A stretch of 64,000 bases of DNA, taken from Naganishia liquefaciens (Eukaryota; Basidiomycota; Tremellomycetes; Filobasidiales; Filobasidiaceae). Shown here in pieces: positions 45,246-56,482 of this stretch (position 1 is its first letter; every line of letters starts with the position of its first letter). The stretch spans positions 930,001-994,000 of the forward strand of contig BLZA01000019.1 in NCBI GenBank assembly GCA_013423385.1. The letters run 5' to 3'. Below the pieces are notes generated by a model. That model made no database searches and had not been told where the DNA came from. It saw only the letters and a program-made list of their open reading frames with translations. The position numbers and the translations under genes were made by a program.

Positions 45246-47961
45246 TCACTCATGGACTTGGCGTCCTCTCTGTCTCTTGCTGCGCCTAATCTCGCCATCC
45301 ACAGCTTGACGTTTTATCTGCGGTTCATCTGCTGAATCTTGCTTGACTTTCACCGGGACTTGTATCTGACCGAGGTCGATCTCCTCGTCTGCGATTTCCG
45401 GCTGCTGTGATGCTGAGATGGGTGATGTCGACTGCGACGGGGTTCCCATCTGCGGGTCGTCTTCGGTCTCAGAATCGTGATCATGCGAAGGGTCTAGCCA
45501 GTCCTCCCAACCATCTATAGGGCGATAGGTGTCAGTACGACGCCTCAGCCGATAGCCGACACATCCTCACCATCGAAAACATCGTTGAGCTTGTCCGCCT
45601 TCTCCTCTTGGCTCTTTTTGGATTTCAAGATCTAGCATTGGCAGAAGACAGTCAGATAGATAGTCATGCTGGACCTGAGAGTGCAAGTCCTGACCTTCTC
45701 CCATTTCGCCCACTCCTTGTCATTTAGGATCGCATCGTCAAGCGCCTTTGTCAGAGCTTGTTGATCTAGGTCTTGCCCGATGAACACAACTGGAAGGTTG
45801 ATTGTCAGCCCAAGTCGCGTCGATGCTGATCCCGTAAAGCAGCTTACGTTCTTGACGTCCTGCGAAGCGAAGAGCAGTATTAGCTGTCAGGCCTAAAGCA
45901 AAACAGACCGGCTCACGATCACCCCAAGTTCCTTCGAAATCCTTTCGGATCTCCTCCCGCGCTTCCGGAAGATCCGCAAACGGCCATTCATCCTCGGACG
46001 TAGTGCACATCCAATTGGAACCCCCTGTCAAGGTGAACATGACCTGCACAGCAACTCTGCTTCAGTACACCGGACCAAGCGGACATGACACACGTACTCC
46101 CGCTTGCGACCATTCACCGTGAACTTCATTTCTGGTGGCAAGCCAAATGAAACCTGAAAATGGGCGTAAGCGTGACACCACTGGTTTGCAAGATGAGGCG
46201 ATATGCATGACTCGGCACTGACCTTTGCTGCGCATGAGACCCTTCCAGATAGGCGACTCTCTCTTGAATTTCGCTCGAGCTGGTAGATCAAGCTCCTCCT
46301 TCTCGGCTCGCATCGCTTCGATCCTCGCAGCCTTTTCCATTCCTTCCTTTCCGTCTTCCTGCTTGCCAGTGCCATTCATTTCATCGTCAGAAGGCTTGTC
46401 GTTCATGTCATCATCGGAGTCGGAGTCGCCATCTTCGTCGGATTCTGCATCGTCCTCAAACGTAGTCTGAATTACCGCGAAAGGCTGAGAAACAAGATCC
46501 CACAGGCGGCGGGGGTGGAATGGCCTTCGCGCTCGATAGACGAAGCTTCCGATTCCGTATCTGCGAGTAGGTGACCGATCAGCTGTGCGTCTCTGGCTGA
46601 GTGGTCCCACATCTTTTCTCACTCCAGAGTCTCGGGCTTGGGAATCATTTTTGTCACACCATCGCTCCCTGTAAACTCAATCATATTGCTCTCTCGCAAG
46701 GACTGCAACCAGCCAGCTCCCATCGCCGCCTTCTCAAAATCGAATGTGTTAGTGTCTGTATCGAAGGCATCAGTCTTGTGATAAAGACGGCGTTTCGCAA
46801 GCTCCGCAGACTCACTCAAAATCTCTTTCAGATCAACACGTGAGTAGACGGTGCGAAGGATTCTGCAGGACCTGCGGAGAAAATAAGATCAACAGGGTAT
46901 GTGCTGTAGTGACTGCGACAAAAACGCACGGGTTAAGCATTCGAACCAGCCTTTCCACTTTCTGAAGTTGAGTCTCGGGTACAACGTCGGTCTTGTTGAG
47001 CAAGATGACGTCTGCGAATTCGATTTGGTCCGTCAGCCTGTTAGATATTTGTGCTGCTGAGTAAGGACCATGGATTCTTCACCGAGCCAGCTTACAGATC
47101 TGTAACGTTCCGCTCATCTTCGGGATCCACCGCATCGGTACCGTGGCGATCAGTGAGGAAGTCGGTTGTATCGAAGTCGTTAAGAAAAGTGGTACAGTCG
47201 ACGACACTGACACATGTATCCAAACGTGCGACTTTGGCGAGACCTCCCTGCGCGATCAAGTGGGCTAGTTTTTTTCGAGATTCCGGAGTCGCCTGGTCAT
47301 CCTTGGGCAGAGAGGCTTCAATTTCTTCCACATCGTCCTCCACCATGGTTTCCGCGAATTCTTGAGTGAAGGTCTCGGCGACCTGTGACAAACGTCGCGT
47401 GATCGTTAGACCTGTTTCCCGGAAATTATGCGGTGAAGCATACCTGAATGGGTTCCGAAATTCCTGTGCTCTCGATGATGAGATAGCTGCTCAGCATTGC
47501 CGGGGTCAGTCCTGACTTCCAGGCAACGCGGCAATCTCGGCGTACTCGAACTGTTTGGTTTCGGCCAACTGAGCGACCTCTTCAAGCAGATCTGCTCGAA
47601 GCGTGCAGCAGATACATCCTGTCCATCATCGAAATTGAAGCTGGGGAATACGAACTGCCTTAATGTTATGGCTTACCATTCTGCATTTGCACCACGCGTT
47701 CTTCCTTTTGAGTCAATTTGTGATTATTGATTAACGACGCATCAATCTAGGTCGAAACGCTACAGGTCAGTCATGGTCATCGCGGCGTGCGAGATGTGAC
47801 GGCATTGGCCTCACATTGAGGGCGCCCATGTCGTTGACAATGATGGCGCAACAGAGTCCATGATCCTTTGATTTGAGGATGTGCGAAAGCAGTGTAGTCT
47901 TCCCGCTGCCCAAAAAGCCACTCAGAAGAGTTACGGGAAGTCGAGGATCGGCGGCAGTCAT
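45246..47961 (-). CDS. CobW-family (COG0523) zinc metallochaperone-type GTPase
   Basis: G3E GTPase of the CobW/ZNG1 group, known to deliver zinc to client enzymes. Fourteen exons (47961-47815, 47746-47677, 47618-47546, 47486-47444, 47382-47096, 47037-46930, 46871-46623, 46560-46223, 46153-46098, 46043-45917, 45859-45848, 45789-45695, 45631-45571, 45514-45246) give 644 residues. Landmarks: Walker [12 protein letters not shown], the metal motif GCICC (CxCC), [14 protein letters not shown], and the C-terminal domain start [20 protein letters not shown] and GDRRQELVFIG. An in-frame upstream ATG at 48048 would add 29 residues. Within the C-terminal domain there is a long acidic insertion of about 60 residues ([16 protein letters not shown]), and the tail is Glu/Lys-rich with [13 protein letters not shown]. 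Exon 11 is only 12 bases. It may be the orthologue of yeast YNR029C. Confidence 0.92.
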
Positions 47962-49862
47962 GGTGTACGGCGTCAAAGGAGAGTGCCTCGAACGAAATAA
48001 GTTGGTCTGTTTGCCTACTTCGAAGTCGAATAGAGAGTACTGGGCCATACATGGAGTTTATATTGCCTAACAGACGATCTGAGCTGCATCAAAAGACGCC
48101 AAAGACCCAGTCTTTTCGGAATCACTGAAAAGGTATTGGCTCATACTCGTCGCACCAATCACCTAACCAGCATGTCGGAAATTAGGCTTAGTATGACTGC
48201 TCTCCACCGATCTATCGAGGAGAGGCAGTCCTACATCCAGTCGCGCGAAGATGTTGTGACTGATCGAGCGGTGATGACCTCCCGTTACACGGCGCAAATG
48301 GTTTTCTTGACTCGACATCGCTGCCGTGTGGTGTTGACGACTTGATACAGTCACCAGGAATAGAAGCCCGGTCTAGCGTGCGTCCACTCGAGCAGGAACC
48401 GGTATGACCTCGAATGAGCGCAATCGAGACGAGGACCGTAACGAGCGGACTTCACAGTCATGGGTTGACCCTCTAGTATAAGGGTATTATTGAAGTCGGA
48501 ATCGGTGGCCAGAGACATGAACATGACACATTGGAGCAACTAAAATCTCTTTATACTTGAATGGACCGCTTGTCAATACTGCTACATCAAGCAAATCGCT
48601 GAGCATCGGTGTTGTCTCCTGGATTATGTTCACAAAGAGGATATCATCGCCGTGCTTACCCCATCCCGCCGATCAAAGCATCCCTGAGCATCCAACGCTA
48701 TGATTTAAGGCTGAACATCCGATAGTTTTCAATTTCAAGATGGATGGTGCAAAGGGGCAAGCTACGGTGCATTGGTGCTGCGCGAGTCCTATCAGAAGAA
48801 TGCCTTTCGCGAAGGTCCGGCAAGATCAACATGCACCGACGGCTCCTGGCTTTCCGAATCTATTCTTCATGGCCGCTGCCATTGTCATCGATATACATTT
48901 ACGGAGAAGCATCATTTGAGAGGCATCGCTCGGATTGAAAGGGTCGAATCGATAAGTTGAACGAGTTGCACGAGCGCGCGACGGAAGAGCTGGGTGGAAA
49001 TCCACTGACTGCGGGTACAAAGTTAGATGATCGATCACGAACGGAACGGCGTTTTATGAATCATCTGCGTTTCCTCGTTTCGATCCGTCTCCATGATGAT
49101 GTATATGTTCGACTACATTCCGTATAGTTGGCGAAGCCATGTGAGCTTACAATGGCACCTTGGGCTGATCGCATTCTGCTGCGCAAAGGGACAGCATTGG
49201 CGCTTCGACTTCAAAACTGAATGGGCATCGTGTCATTTCCCCTGCAAAATGCAAGTCTTCGAACCCTGAAACCGGGCATGATGCAAGCGCAGATCCTTCT
49301 TCTTCAAGTATGGGAAAATTAGGAAGAAGAGCAGTTACCGGACACAAACAGGAAGTTAGAGGTCATCTCCAAGGGGTAAACAAACCTTGCTTTGGTTTGG
49401 ATTGCCTCCACCTTATTAAGGCCATGGGATAGTGTAATGGAGATCTATCCGTCTTCTGGTGGTATTGGGAAGAGCGCTCACTAGGAGGAGCGCTGTTTGC
49501 ATCTAGGTTGGGACACGGCATGGCGACTACCTCAGCCAACCTTCTGCTTGCTGGTAGGTAGCGTCTTTTGAGAGGATTGTGTGTCTCTGCCAGAAGCCAG
49601 CACGATTTGAGCCATAAATGAATGGTCACAATCGCTTTCTTATGTTTACAAGGTTAGGAATCGACAGCCTACTGCAATGATTACAAGTCCTAATGCCGTC
49701 TCATTCCCCTGGAGGCCCGTTGACAATGCGTCACCGGCCTGACCTCCTTGGCTGCGGTTCAGACAAGCCTCTGATCCCTTCTAATGTCGACAAGTTTCTG
49801 GTCTTCTGGTTCCATACAGTATAATCCCACTGCATGAGTTCTCCATTAAAATGTCCAGGATT
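47962..49862. other. Long intergenic region, no gene recognised
   Basis: 1.9 kb upstream of the CobW-like gene. Frames on both strands are short (under 90 codons) and lack family resemblance. I found no tRNA-like or repeated structure. Confidence 0.5.
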
Positions 49863-50453
49863 TCAGGTTGGCTGTTTCGCTGTCGGGCCCAAGATCGCTC
49901 GAACAGTCTCGGTAATTCCAGGGGCTACGGCCAGATATTGCACGAATCCCTGAACGCCACCACCACTGGAGAAGGGATTGATCCCCACGTTCGAGGGAGC
50001 CCAATCGACTCTGATACTTCCTGCACTCTCGTCTATAATGTACGTGCCGGCGGGAGCTTTGCTTTTGAATAACGATCGGATAGAAAGGTAGCTCGTTTTC
50101 ATGATATCCGCCGTGAAAGTGTGCTTCCATGCGACAGGCGTCTTGCTCTTCTTCTTGGTGTTGATCCAGCGGTAGACTACTCTCTTCCACAAGATCGAAT
50201 TAACTTGTTCCTTGACCGCTGTCGATACCATGGACAAGCTTGAGCACGTTCGGTGCCAGTCTCGAACGATCAAGTCGCCCGTGATGACCTCCAAGAATTC
50301 GAGGGCTAGTCTGTTTGCCGGAGAAGCTACAGGATGACAGACGTTCTGCTGAGCGGTAAGACGGCGGCAAGATCAGTATAGCGAATCTTTCCCCCATGAA
50401 ATATTCATATGCATGGAAAAGCTCACATAATGCATGTCGTTCTTGCCAGACAT
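49863..50453 (-). CDS. F-box-like protein, 169 residues
   Basis: Two exons, 50453-50427 and 50345-49863, join in phase 0. The first part reads like a fungal F-box: NRLALEFLEVITGDLIV, then HRTCSSLSMVSTAVKEQ and ILWKRVVYRW, the pattern of a helix pair followed by a conserved Leu-Trp. F-box proteins recruit substrates to SCF ubiquitin ligases. The rest (KAPAGTYIIDESAGSIRV, GITETVRAILGP) has no known repeat domain, and the protein is short for the family. The open frame extends upstream of the ATG (to about 50630) without another ATG, so an earlier exon is possible. Confidence 0.5.
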
Positions 50454-51850
50454 GGTTTTTGATACGCGGTCTTGATTTCCAGCGGTTCTGATTTCGGGTG
50501 CTTGTGGGAGAATACTTTGGAAGGCAGAAATTGATGCATTGCCGGTATTGACGGACTGCCTCCTATCTTCCAACCCATGTCGCTTGCGCGCTACCCGCGA
50601 ATCAGGGGTTTCCAATCGCGCTTCTGGCAAGAACGCGTTTCAGAATTCAGATATCCTCGAGAGACCGAGTCGCATGACTCTGCGGCACATTCCTTGTTCC
50701 TCTTTTCTATAACCGACTGACATTTCTCGGTTCTTGGTTCAACGCGCATGCAAAGGACTCAAATGTGACAACTTACCTGGTCTCCCGTCAAGGTCTTTGA
50801 ATCTTTGCCGCGGTTCGACATCATTCTGAAATCGCCGTGCCTGTGGACGATGGTGCGATATGAGCCGCAAACAGGCCGCCGCGCAGAAAGGCTTGTGCGT
50901 CAAACAGGAGACGTTTCAACGCGTAGGACTCTTCGGCATCTGAGGGTTCGGGTTCATAAAGGTGGTGACGCGCAGTCTGCAAGCGAAGGGCGAGGTCCGG
51001 ACTGGTACTTTCAACTTGGGTCTTCGCTGCCGCCTTTCATTGGCAAACATACACACCACAATGCCTCATCCATCCAGTACTAGGCAAATCGCCTCGTCTA
51101 GGCTGCGAGAGGAATCCAGCTCCTGACCTGGAATCCTAAGAATCAATCTCGCAAGCGATCCCGAAAGTGCGACTGAGCCATCATCAACCCAGAGCAATGG
51201 TGACAGTATCCCACGGATACTCTCTCGCGAAGTCACTGCAATTCGCGCCGAGAATATGACCATCAGGGCTCAAGTGCCTCTTGGCGAAGTCTCTACGCTG
51301 GATTGTCGACGGGACCCCAGAAGATCATGTTCGCCATTAGTTGAGGATCTCGATCCGGACTTCATCAGATCCCATTCAGTTCACGACACATCAATATGGC
51401 GGGCTTACGGCCTGGAGCGTCTCTGGCAATTGCTGTAAGGGAAAACTGAAAACGCAAAGCGTTTCGGCGGGTCGAGCCTGCCCAGAGGTATCACCAGACA
51501 CAAAGCTGACATGAACGCCATTCCGGGTCGCTGGATTGTCAACCGGCGTCGCGAATCCTTTCAATGGTAAGACAGCGAATCTGCGAAGCGCACGTATCGA
51601 GAGGGTTGATGGCAAATTTGTCAACTGTGATGCGCGGAGGTCTATCAATGCATATCGGCCTTGCCATCATCGTCAAAGACGCTGTCCTTCCCAGAGAACG
51701 CAATACAACCCATCCGAACCGTTCTGTCACTTGCTCGAATTATCCTTTCCCTTGTATGGTTCCGGACATCTTGATAAGCGACGCATGAACGAACAAATTG
51801 CGGCCGATCCGAGAAAGAGTTTTGTTTTCATTTGATGAATAGTAAGACGT
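50454..51850. other. Intergenic with unexplained minus-strand open stretches
   Basis: 1.4 kb. The minus strand has open pieces at about 51730-51539 (RITVDKFAINPLDTCASQ) and 51263-51066 (SPLLWVDDGSVALSGSL), with no ATG or splice plan that joins them convincingly. They may be decayed coding sequence. The plus strand shows nothing. Confidence 0.35.
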
Positions 51851-52624
51851 TTATGCCTCGACGACATCCCTCAGACGACGCATGGTTCTATAGCATAAAG
51901 CCTATTAGCATTCGTCTACGCGGAGAAAAGGCAAGAGGATACTCACGACCTGACGGTGGCAGCCGACGGCGTACCCAAAACGTAAGCACCACCGGCGTAC
52001 TTCTTAGCGCAGGTCTTGGCCTTGCACTGCCAGATACCGACAGCGGATCGTCGGACGGAAACCTTACCACAGGCGGGGCAAGGGTACTTGGAGTGCTGGG
52101 TGATTTCCATCTTCTTGACGCTGAGGGCAATAGATGACGCGGGTTAGTTGTGCTCGAGACTTTGCACAAAAGGGGAGTTACGCACGTCTTCCTCAACGAG
52201 GCACCGTATCGCACACCGTACTTTCCGGTGATTCCGACCTTCTTGGTTCGCTTAGTCTACAAGAGAGATACAGTGATGAGCCATCGCGCGAAATGAACAA
52301 GGTGGGTTGTGAGGCGGAACAGCGGGAGGAATTGGGATGGATGTCGAGTAATCTTCTTGCAAGATTGCTGGGATCGAGTAACGGGTGGCCGAACCAAGTC
52401 GTCCAAATTGTCTCCCTGGCCCTTCTGCAGTCTGTACTTGTCTCCCGTCTGCCATCATCATCATCATCTTCACTCCTTCCAACTTCCCCCATCGTCCTCC
52501 ATCCTGTTCCTCCAGCAATCCGACCACGGGTCCTCCCTGCGACGATGTCGGGTGGTCGTCTTTGCTGATTCTTCCCGTCTGTTCCGCTCACGAGCACCAC
52601 CGCATCCACGCAGCGGCTCACCAT
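51851..52624 (-). CDS. RPL43: 60S ribosomal protein eL43 (RPL43/L37a)
   Basis: Exons 52624-52622 (the ATG alone), 52256-52186, 52120-51947 and 51887-51851 give 94 residues, the usual length. Sequence: [19 protein letters not shown], then a C2-C2 zinc ribbon (CPAC and CKAKTC), [19 protein letters not shown] and RRLRDVVEA. The first exon is just the start codon, directly followed by a GTGAGC donor, and the first intron is 365 bases, long for this genome. Such ATG-split, long first introns are common in fungal ribosomal protein genes and often boost expression. The gene is divergent from GTP cyclohydrolase I. Confidence 0.96.
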
Positions 52625-53096
52625 TTTTTCGTCGAAAAGTCTTGAAGAAATGAACGGGTGAAGAAAGAGATTTCCTTGAAGAAGAAGATCCGTCAGTTCA
52701 GGTCGATGAGGATGCGTCGGTGACTGATGGATTCCTGCGCAACGGCGACGCCGGCGATGGCGGATTGCGATTCGTCGGGTGGTGAGGAGCCGTGTCGCCA
52801 TACTGGGCCGCCGAAGCGTTGCGGGTGAGCGGCTGCCTGGACTGCCAGGGGAGCTGTGGAGGCGCAAGTTGCGCTTGAGGAGGGAGGGTTTGAGGTCTAC
52901 GTGGCCTAACTTTTCGGCCAACTCTGGCCCGTCTTGCGTCATCAACCCGAAGCCAAATTGGTCCACGTGCGGAGCCAAAAGTGATCGAGAGTGATTCGGC
53001 CCATGAGTCATCCGTCAGGTTTCTGGTGATAGTAGCGATAGCAGTCGGGTTGATGACCTCGCGCGCGGTGTACAAGTTGATCGTCAACACACCATC
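52625..53096. promoter_or_regulatory. Shared upstream region of RPL43 and GTP cyclohydrolase I
   Basis: 472 bases between divergent ATGs. The minus strand is open for much of it (53090-52698), but that frame is low in complexity and matches no family, so it is probably chance. Promoter role is inferred from position. Confidence 0.4.
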
Positions 53097-54657
53097 ATGG
53101 AGACACGCGCAGTCCCTATCGAATCATCTCGTACCGAACGCCTCGAATCTATCGGCCAGTCGTCGACGGGTTCATGGGAAGGCGGAAGGCTTAGCAAGTT
53201 GGCCAAGAGTCCTGTCTCGGGAGGTGGATTGGTGGAGAGGATTGCAGAGGAACAGTCACAGGAGGGATCGCAGGGAGGGTATTCCGAGACGTCAAAGCCA
53301 TCAGCTACATCGCCCACAGCGGACCGGCCACAGCATATTCCGCTCAGCCAGTTTCAATCGACATGGAAGGAGAAGCCTAGACCGCAGCGCGAAGGCTACG
53401 GCTTCCGTCCGCGATCTGGCGCATCGACGCCAACGACGCCGCTCCCTGGGACGACGATGACCGCTTCATCGTCAGCTCTCACATCGCAGCTTCAGCAACA
53501 CAACCTTCATCAGCCTACAGGCAGGTCTGACGTCTCCCCAACGCAGCAACAAGTCGACGACGCGACCCATAGCCTTGCGAATACCCATATCAACGCACGT
53601 CAGGCTGCAGCGGTCCGCGAGGGCAAGCAACGACAAACGTATACTGAAGAGGAATCCGATGAAGAGGCGAATTTCCAAGGCTTTAGCTCGGCGGGCAAGG
53701 ATGCCGGATACTTTGATGATGCGGAAGATGTCGGGATCGTCGATGCAGCAGGGCTTGGATGGCCTGGTATGTTTCCATGTGCGTTTTGCCCCACTTCCAT
53801 CGACTGAGTCCTCGTCTTCCCATCAGCGAAAAATACAAACATGCGTCTGGAATCCACACCCGAGCAGAGCAAGCAGACTATGACGCGATTGACGGGCGCA
53901 ATCCGAACGGTTCTAGAATGCATCGGCGAGGACCCGAACCGCGAGGGTTTGGAGAGGACACCGGAGCGTTATGCAAAGGCTTTAATGTGGATGACCAAGG
54001 GTTACGAGGAGCGATTGAGCGGTAAGCTTACGGTCTACGGATGCTCCTCATATCCTTCTGATATTCGTCTCTTTGCCTAGATGTCATCAACGATGCTATA
54101 TTTGCAGAGGATCACGAGGAGATGGTCATTGTTCGTGATATCGACGTCTTTTCGCTCTGCGAACATCACATGGTGCCATTCATCGGCAAGGTGAGCTTGT
54201 ATCCTCGAGTCTGCAGTTTTCCCTTTCTCATTCCAGCGCCACACCAGATCTCTATCGGCTACATTCCCAATAAACATGTCCTTGGGCTATCCAAGCTCGC
54301 GCGTATCGCAGAGACTTTCTCCCGGCGGCTGCAGGTGCAGGAACGTCTGACAAAGCAGGTCGCGTTGGCCGTGATGGAAGCTATCAGACCGCGCGGTGTA
54401 GGTGTTGTCATGGAGGCTTCGTAAGTCGAAAGCGCCAAGCGTGGACATTCAGGCACTCATCCGTCACAAAGCCATCTGTGCATGTCGATGCGAGGTGTGC
54501 AAAAGCCTGGAGCTTCAACTATCACGTCGACGATGCTTGGCTGTTTCCGAACTCAACAAAAGACGAGGGAAGAGGTAGGTCTTGACTGCGCAGAAAAGAA
54601 AGCGAGCTGATCCTGGTTTTGCAGTTCTTGACTCTCATTCGATCGGATCGTCGATAA
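53097..54657 (+). CDS. FOL2: GTP cyclohydrolase I with long N-terminal extension
   Basis: First enzyme of folate/tetrahydrobiopterin synthesis: GTP to 7,8-dihydroneopterin triphosphate. Exons 53097-53766, 53827-54021, 54081-54190, 54248-54420, 54472-54574, 54625-54657 give 427 residues. The catalytic domain has [51 protein letters not shown] and [13 protein letters not shown]. The zinc ligands (Cys and His of SLCEHH, Cys of HLCM) are intact. The first exon encodes about 223 residues rich in Ser, Gln, Pro and acidic residues, with no domain; this is far longer than the extension of most fungal enzymes and might be regulatory. The ATG at the exon start is well placed, but translation could also start near MRLESTPEQ in exon 2. 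Confidence 0.95.
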
Positions 54658-54929
54658 GTCGAGAGCCGCCTGTAATCGTAATGCTTCAACACACGCTCCG
54701 CCGAGGTTTCATTCAACATCTCGCGCGCGACTTCTCTCCTTCACACCAGTTGTATAGTCAACCGATACACATCGCCAGCAAATCAATATCAACAACATAG
54801 GTCACCAATCTTTTGGGAACAGGAACAGCCAGACATTTCTCGACAACATATATATCATTGGGCTATATTGCCGTTGTATGTCAACCGATACAATTGAATT
54901 GAATCGCAAGATGCGACGGTGTTGGCAAA

Positions 54930-55544
54930 TTAACTATATCGCCGTGATCTCAAACACCACTTTCTGCTTTGTGATCCGCTCCTTTCCCTTTCCATCTCGT
55001 TGAGACGTCTCTGTAGGTCAAGCATTCTGGCTTCCCACCGAGCCTCGCGCGAGACGTCCATGTGGCGGGAGGCAACCGATCCAAAGCAGTGTTCGTCCGA
55101 GCGCTTCATCTCGGCTCGCATATAGCGGAGGCAGGCTGGGGTAATTGGTGGCGCCGGGTCGTAAATAGGACTGGCGGGCAAGCTTTCGGTGCTGTTTCCT
55201 TTTAAGGAAGCGGTTGACAATGAAGCCAAAGATGAAGGCGAGTCACTGGTCGGCCAATCATCGTAGCTTTCGGTCTCGGACTCCGCTTGGACGGGCTTCT
55301 CTCGCCTTCGAATAATTGTACCGAATGCCGCTGGCAGTGAGGACTTGTTCTTTCCGGCCGTCTTTGGCCGTGTCTTCCGCAACCTTGCTGACTGTTTTGC
55401 GCTCTCTGAATCGAATTCGTCCGAAGACATGTCCAAGAAGGAAACACTGATAGGCGGATAAATTGAGCGTCGAGGCGATGTTGATGATTCCGCGCTGCAC
55501 AGATCGATGTTTGTGAAGAGACTATTCAGGCTGGCGTTCGCCAT
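54930..55544 (-). CDS. Unrecognised Ser/Arg-rich protein, 204 residues
   Basis: Single coding exon starting MANASLNSLFTNIDLC. An intron just upstream (donor about 55624, acceptor about 55546) probably lies in the 5' leader, since no ATG precedes it. An alternative in-frame ATG at 55580 would fall inside that intron. The sequence is Ser-rich and charged, with a patch KQSARLRKTRPKTAGKNK and a C-terminal helix of alternating charge (REARWEARMLDLQRRLNEME) that could form a short coiled coil. No signal peptide or membrane helix. Family unknown. Confidence 0.5.
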   Translation of the reverse strand: MANASLNSLFTNIDLCSAESSTSPRRSIYPPISVSFLDMSSDEFDSESAKQSARLRKTRPKTAGKNKSSLPAAFGTIIRRREKPVQAESETESYDDWPTSDSPSSLASLSTASLKGNSTESLPASPIYDPAPPITPACLRYMRAEMKRSDEHCFGSVASRHMDVSREARWEARMLDLQRRLNEMERERSGSQSRKWCLRSRRYS

Positions 55545-56482
55545 TCTGTCTGATGAACTAAAGTAAATAAGGAGGGTCATCAGGCCTCGCTTGACGCCAC
55601 CCGGTGGGCTGGAGGAGTACTCACGTGTGGTAGGACCGAGATGGGTTCTCGCAAGTGGGTGAAGGAGCTAGTGATGAAGATTGAGGTGCTCTGGCGAATA
55701 TTTGAGAAGCGTCTGACATCTCCAGCTAGAGCAGACAAGATTCTGCAGGACCGACATGCCTATATATCTCAAGAATCTCATAGACATCGACTGTATGCAA
55801 GATCTTGAACGATCAAATGACACCACACTGCGATATGATGTTGACTTAGAGGTTTGCCATGTCGACATCGATTCGCAAGATACGTCAAGTTTACCTCCTA
55901 TCACTCGTTTCAGAATTGCAGCCGTAGGCCCTGGGCGAAAAGCAGATTTTGAATGCCATCTGACACGCCTCCTAACGAACATTCTAAGCATTGCCCGCCC
56001 ATCAAACACACATCGCATCACTCATCAATCAAACACGCCTCCTATCCAAAGTCTCAGAAGCCGTTTTTGAACAATCAGTCTTTTGGGTCAAGGGATTGGG
56101 AGAACAATGAACAATCCTGTTCCGACATAACGACGTCGAAACTTCGAAACTTCGAAATGCGGAAAGTCGCGTCTTCTTGAGTCCGTAGACTGCTATTGTT
56201 CTCCTTTCGTCCCTTGTCAGGGCGATCTCTTGCGTCAGCTCGATGTGGATTCGATTCGCCAGGGATACTTAGTCTCCGCATGACATCTAAAATGCAACCG
56301 CAGTAGGGTCAATTGCGAAAGTGGAAAGACGATCGCTCAACACACGTATGCGCCAGTATGAAAGGTGCATCCGCGTCATGCATCATGTCATAAATATCGT
56401 AAAGGAGCCTGACTTGACTGCCTGGTATATAAACAGAACCTGGGTATAAGGTCTCCTTGCCCACCAATCTTTTGACATTCCT
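55545..56482. other. Intergenic, no gene recognised
   Basis: About 0.94 kb: the leader and promoter of the preceding minus-strand gene plus the 3' flank of the next. It contains the short tandem AAACTTCGAAACTTCGAAATG near 56.14 kb. Nothing else seen. Confidence 0.5.

Noticed and set aside
48172-48345. Short plus-strand frame starting MSEIRLSMTALHRS
   Set aside because: Only 57 codons, no splice partner, no family match.
52257-52621. Possible snoRNA in the long first intron of RPL43
   Set aside because: A GATGATGA run resembles a C box, but no D box (CTGA) or paired terminal stem follows, and no H/ACA structure is apparent.
52193-53011. 272-codon minus-strand frame covering the RPL43 intron and upstream region
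   Set aside because: It crosses the eL43 first intron and coding exon in another frame and has no recognisable domain; chance open frame in GC-rich DNA.
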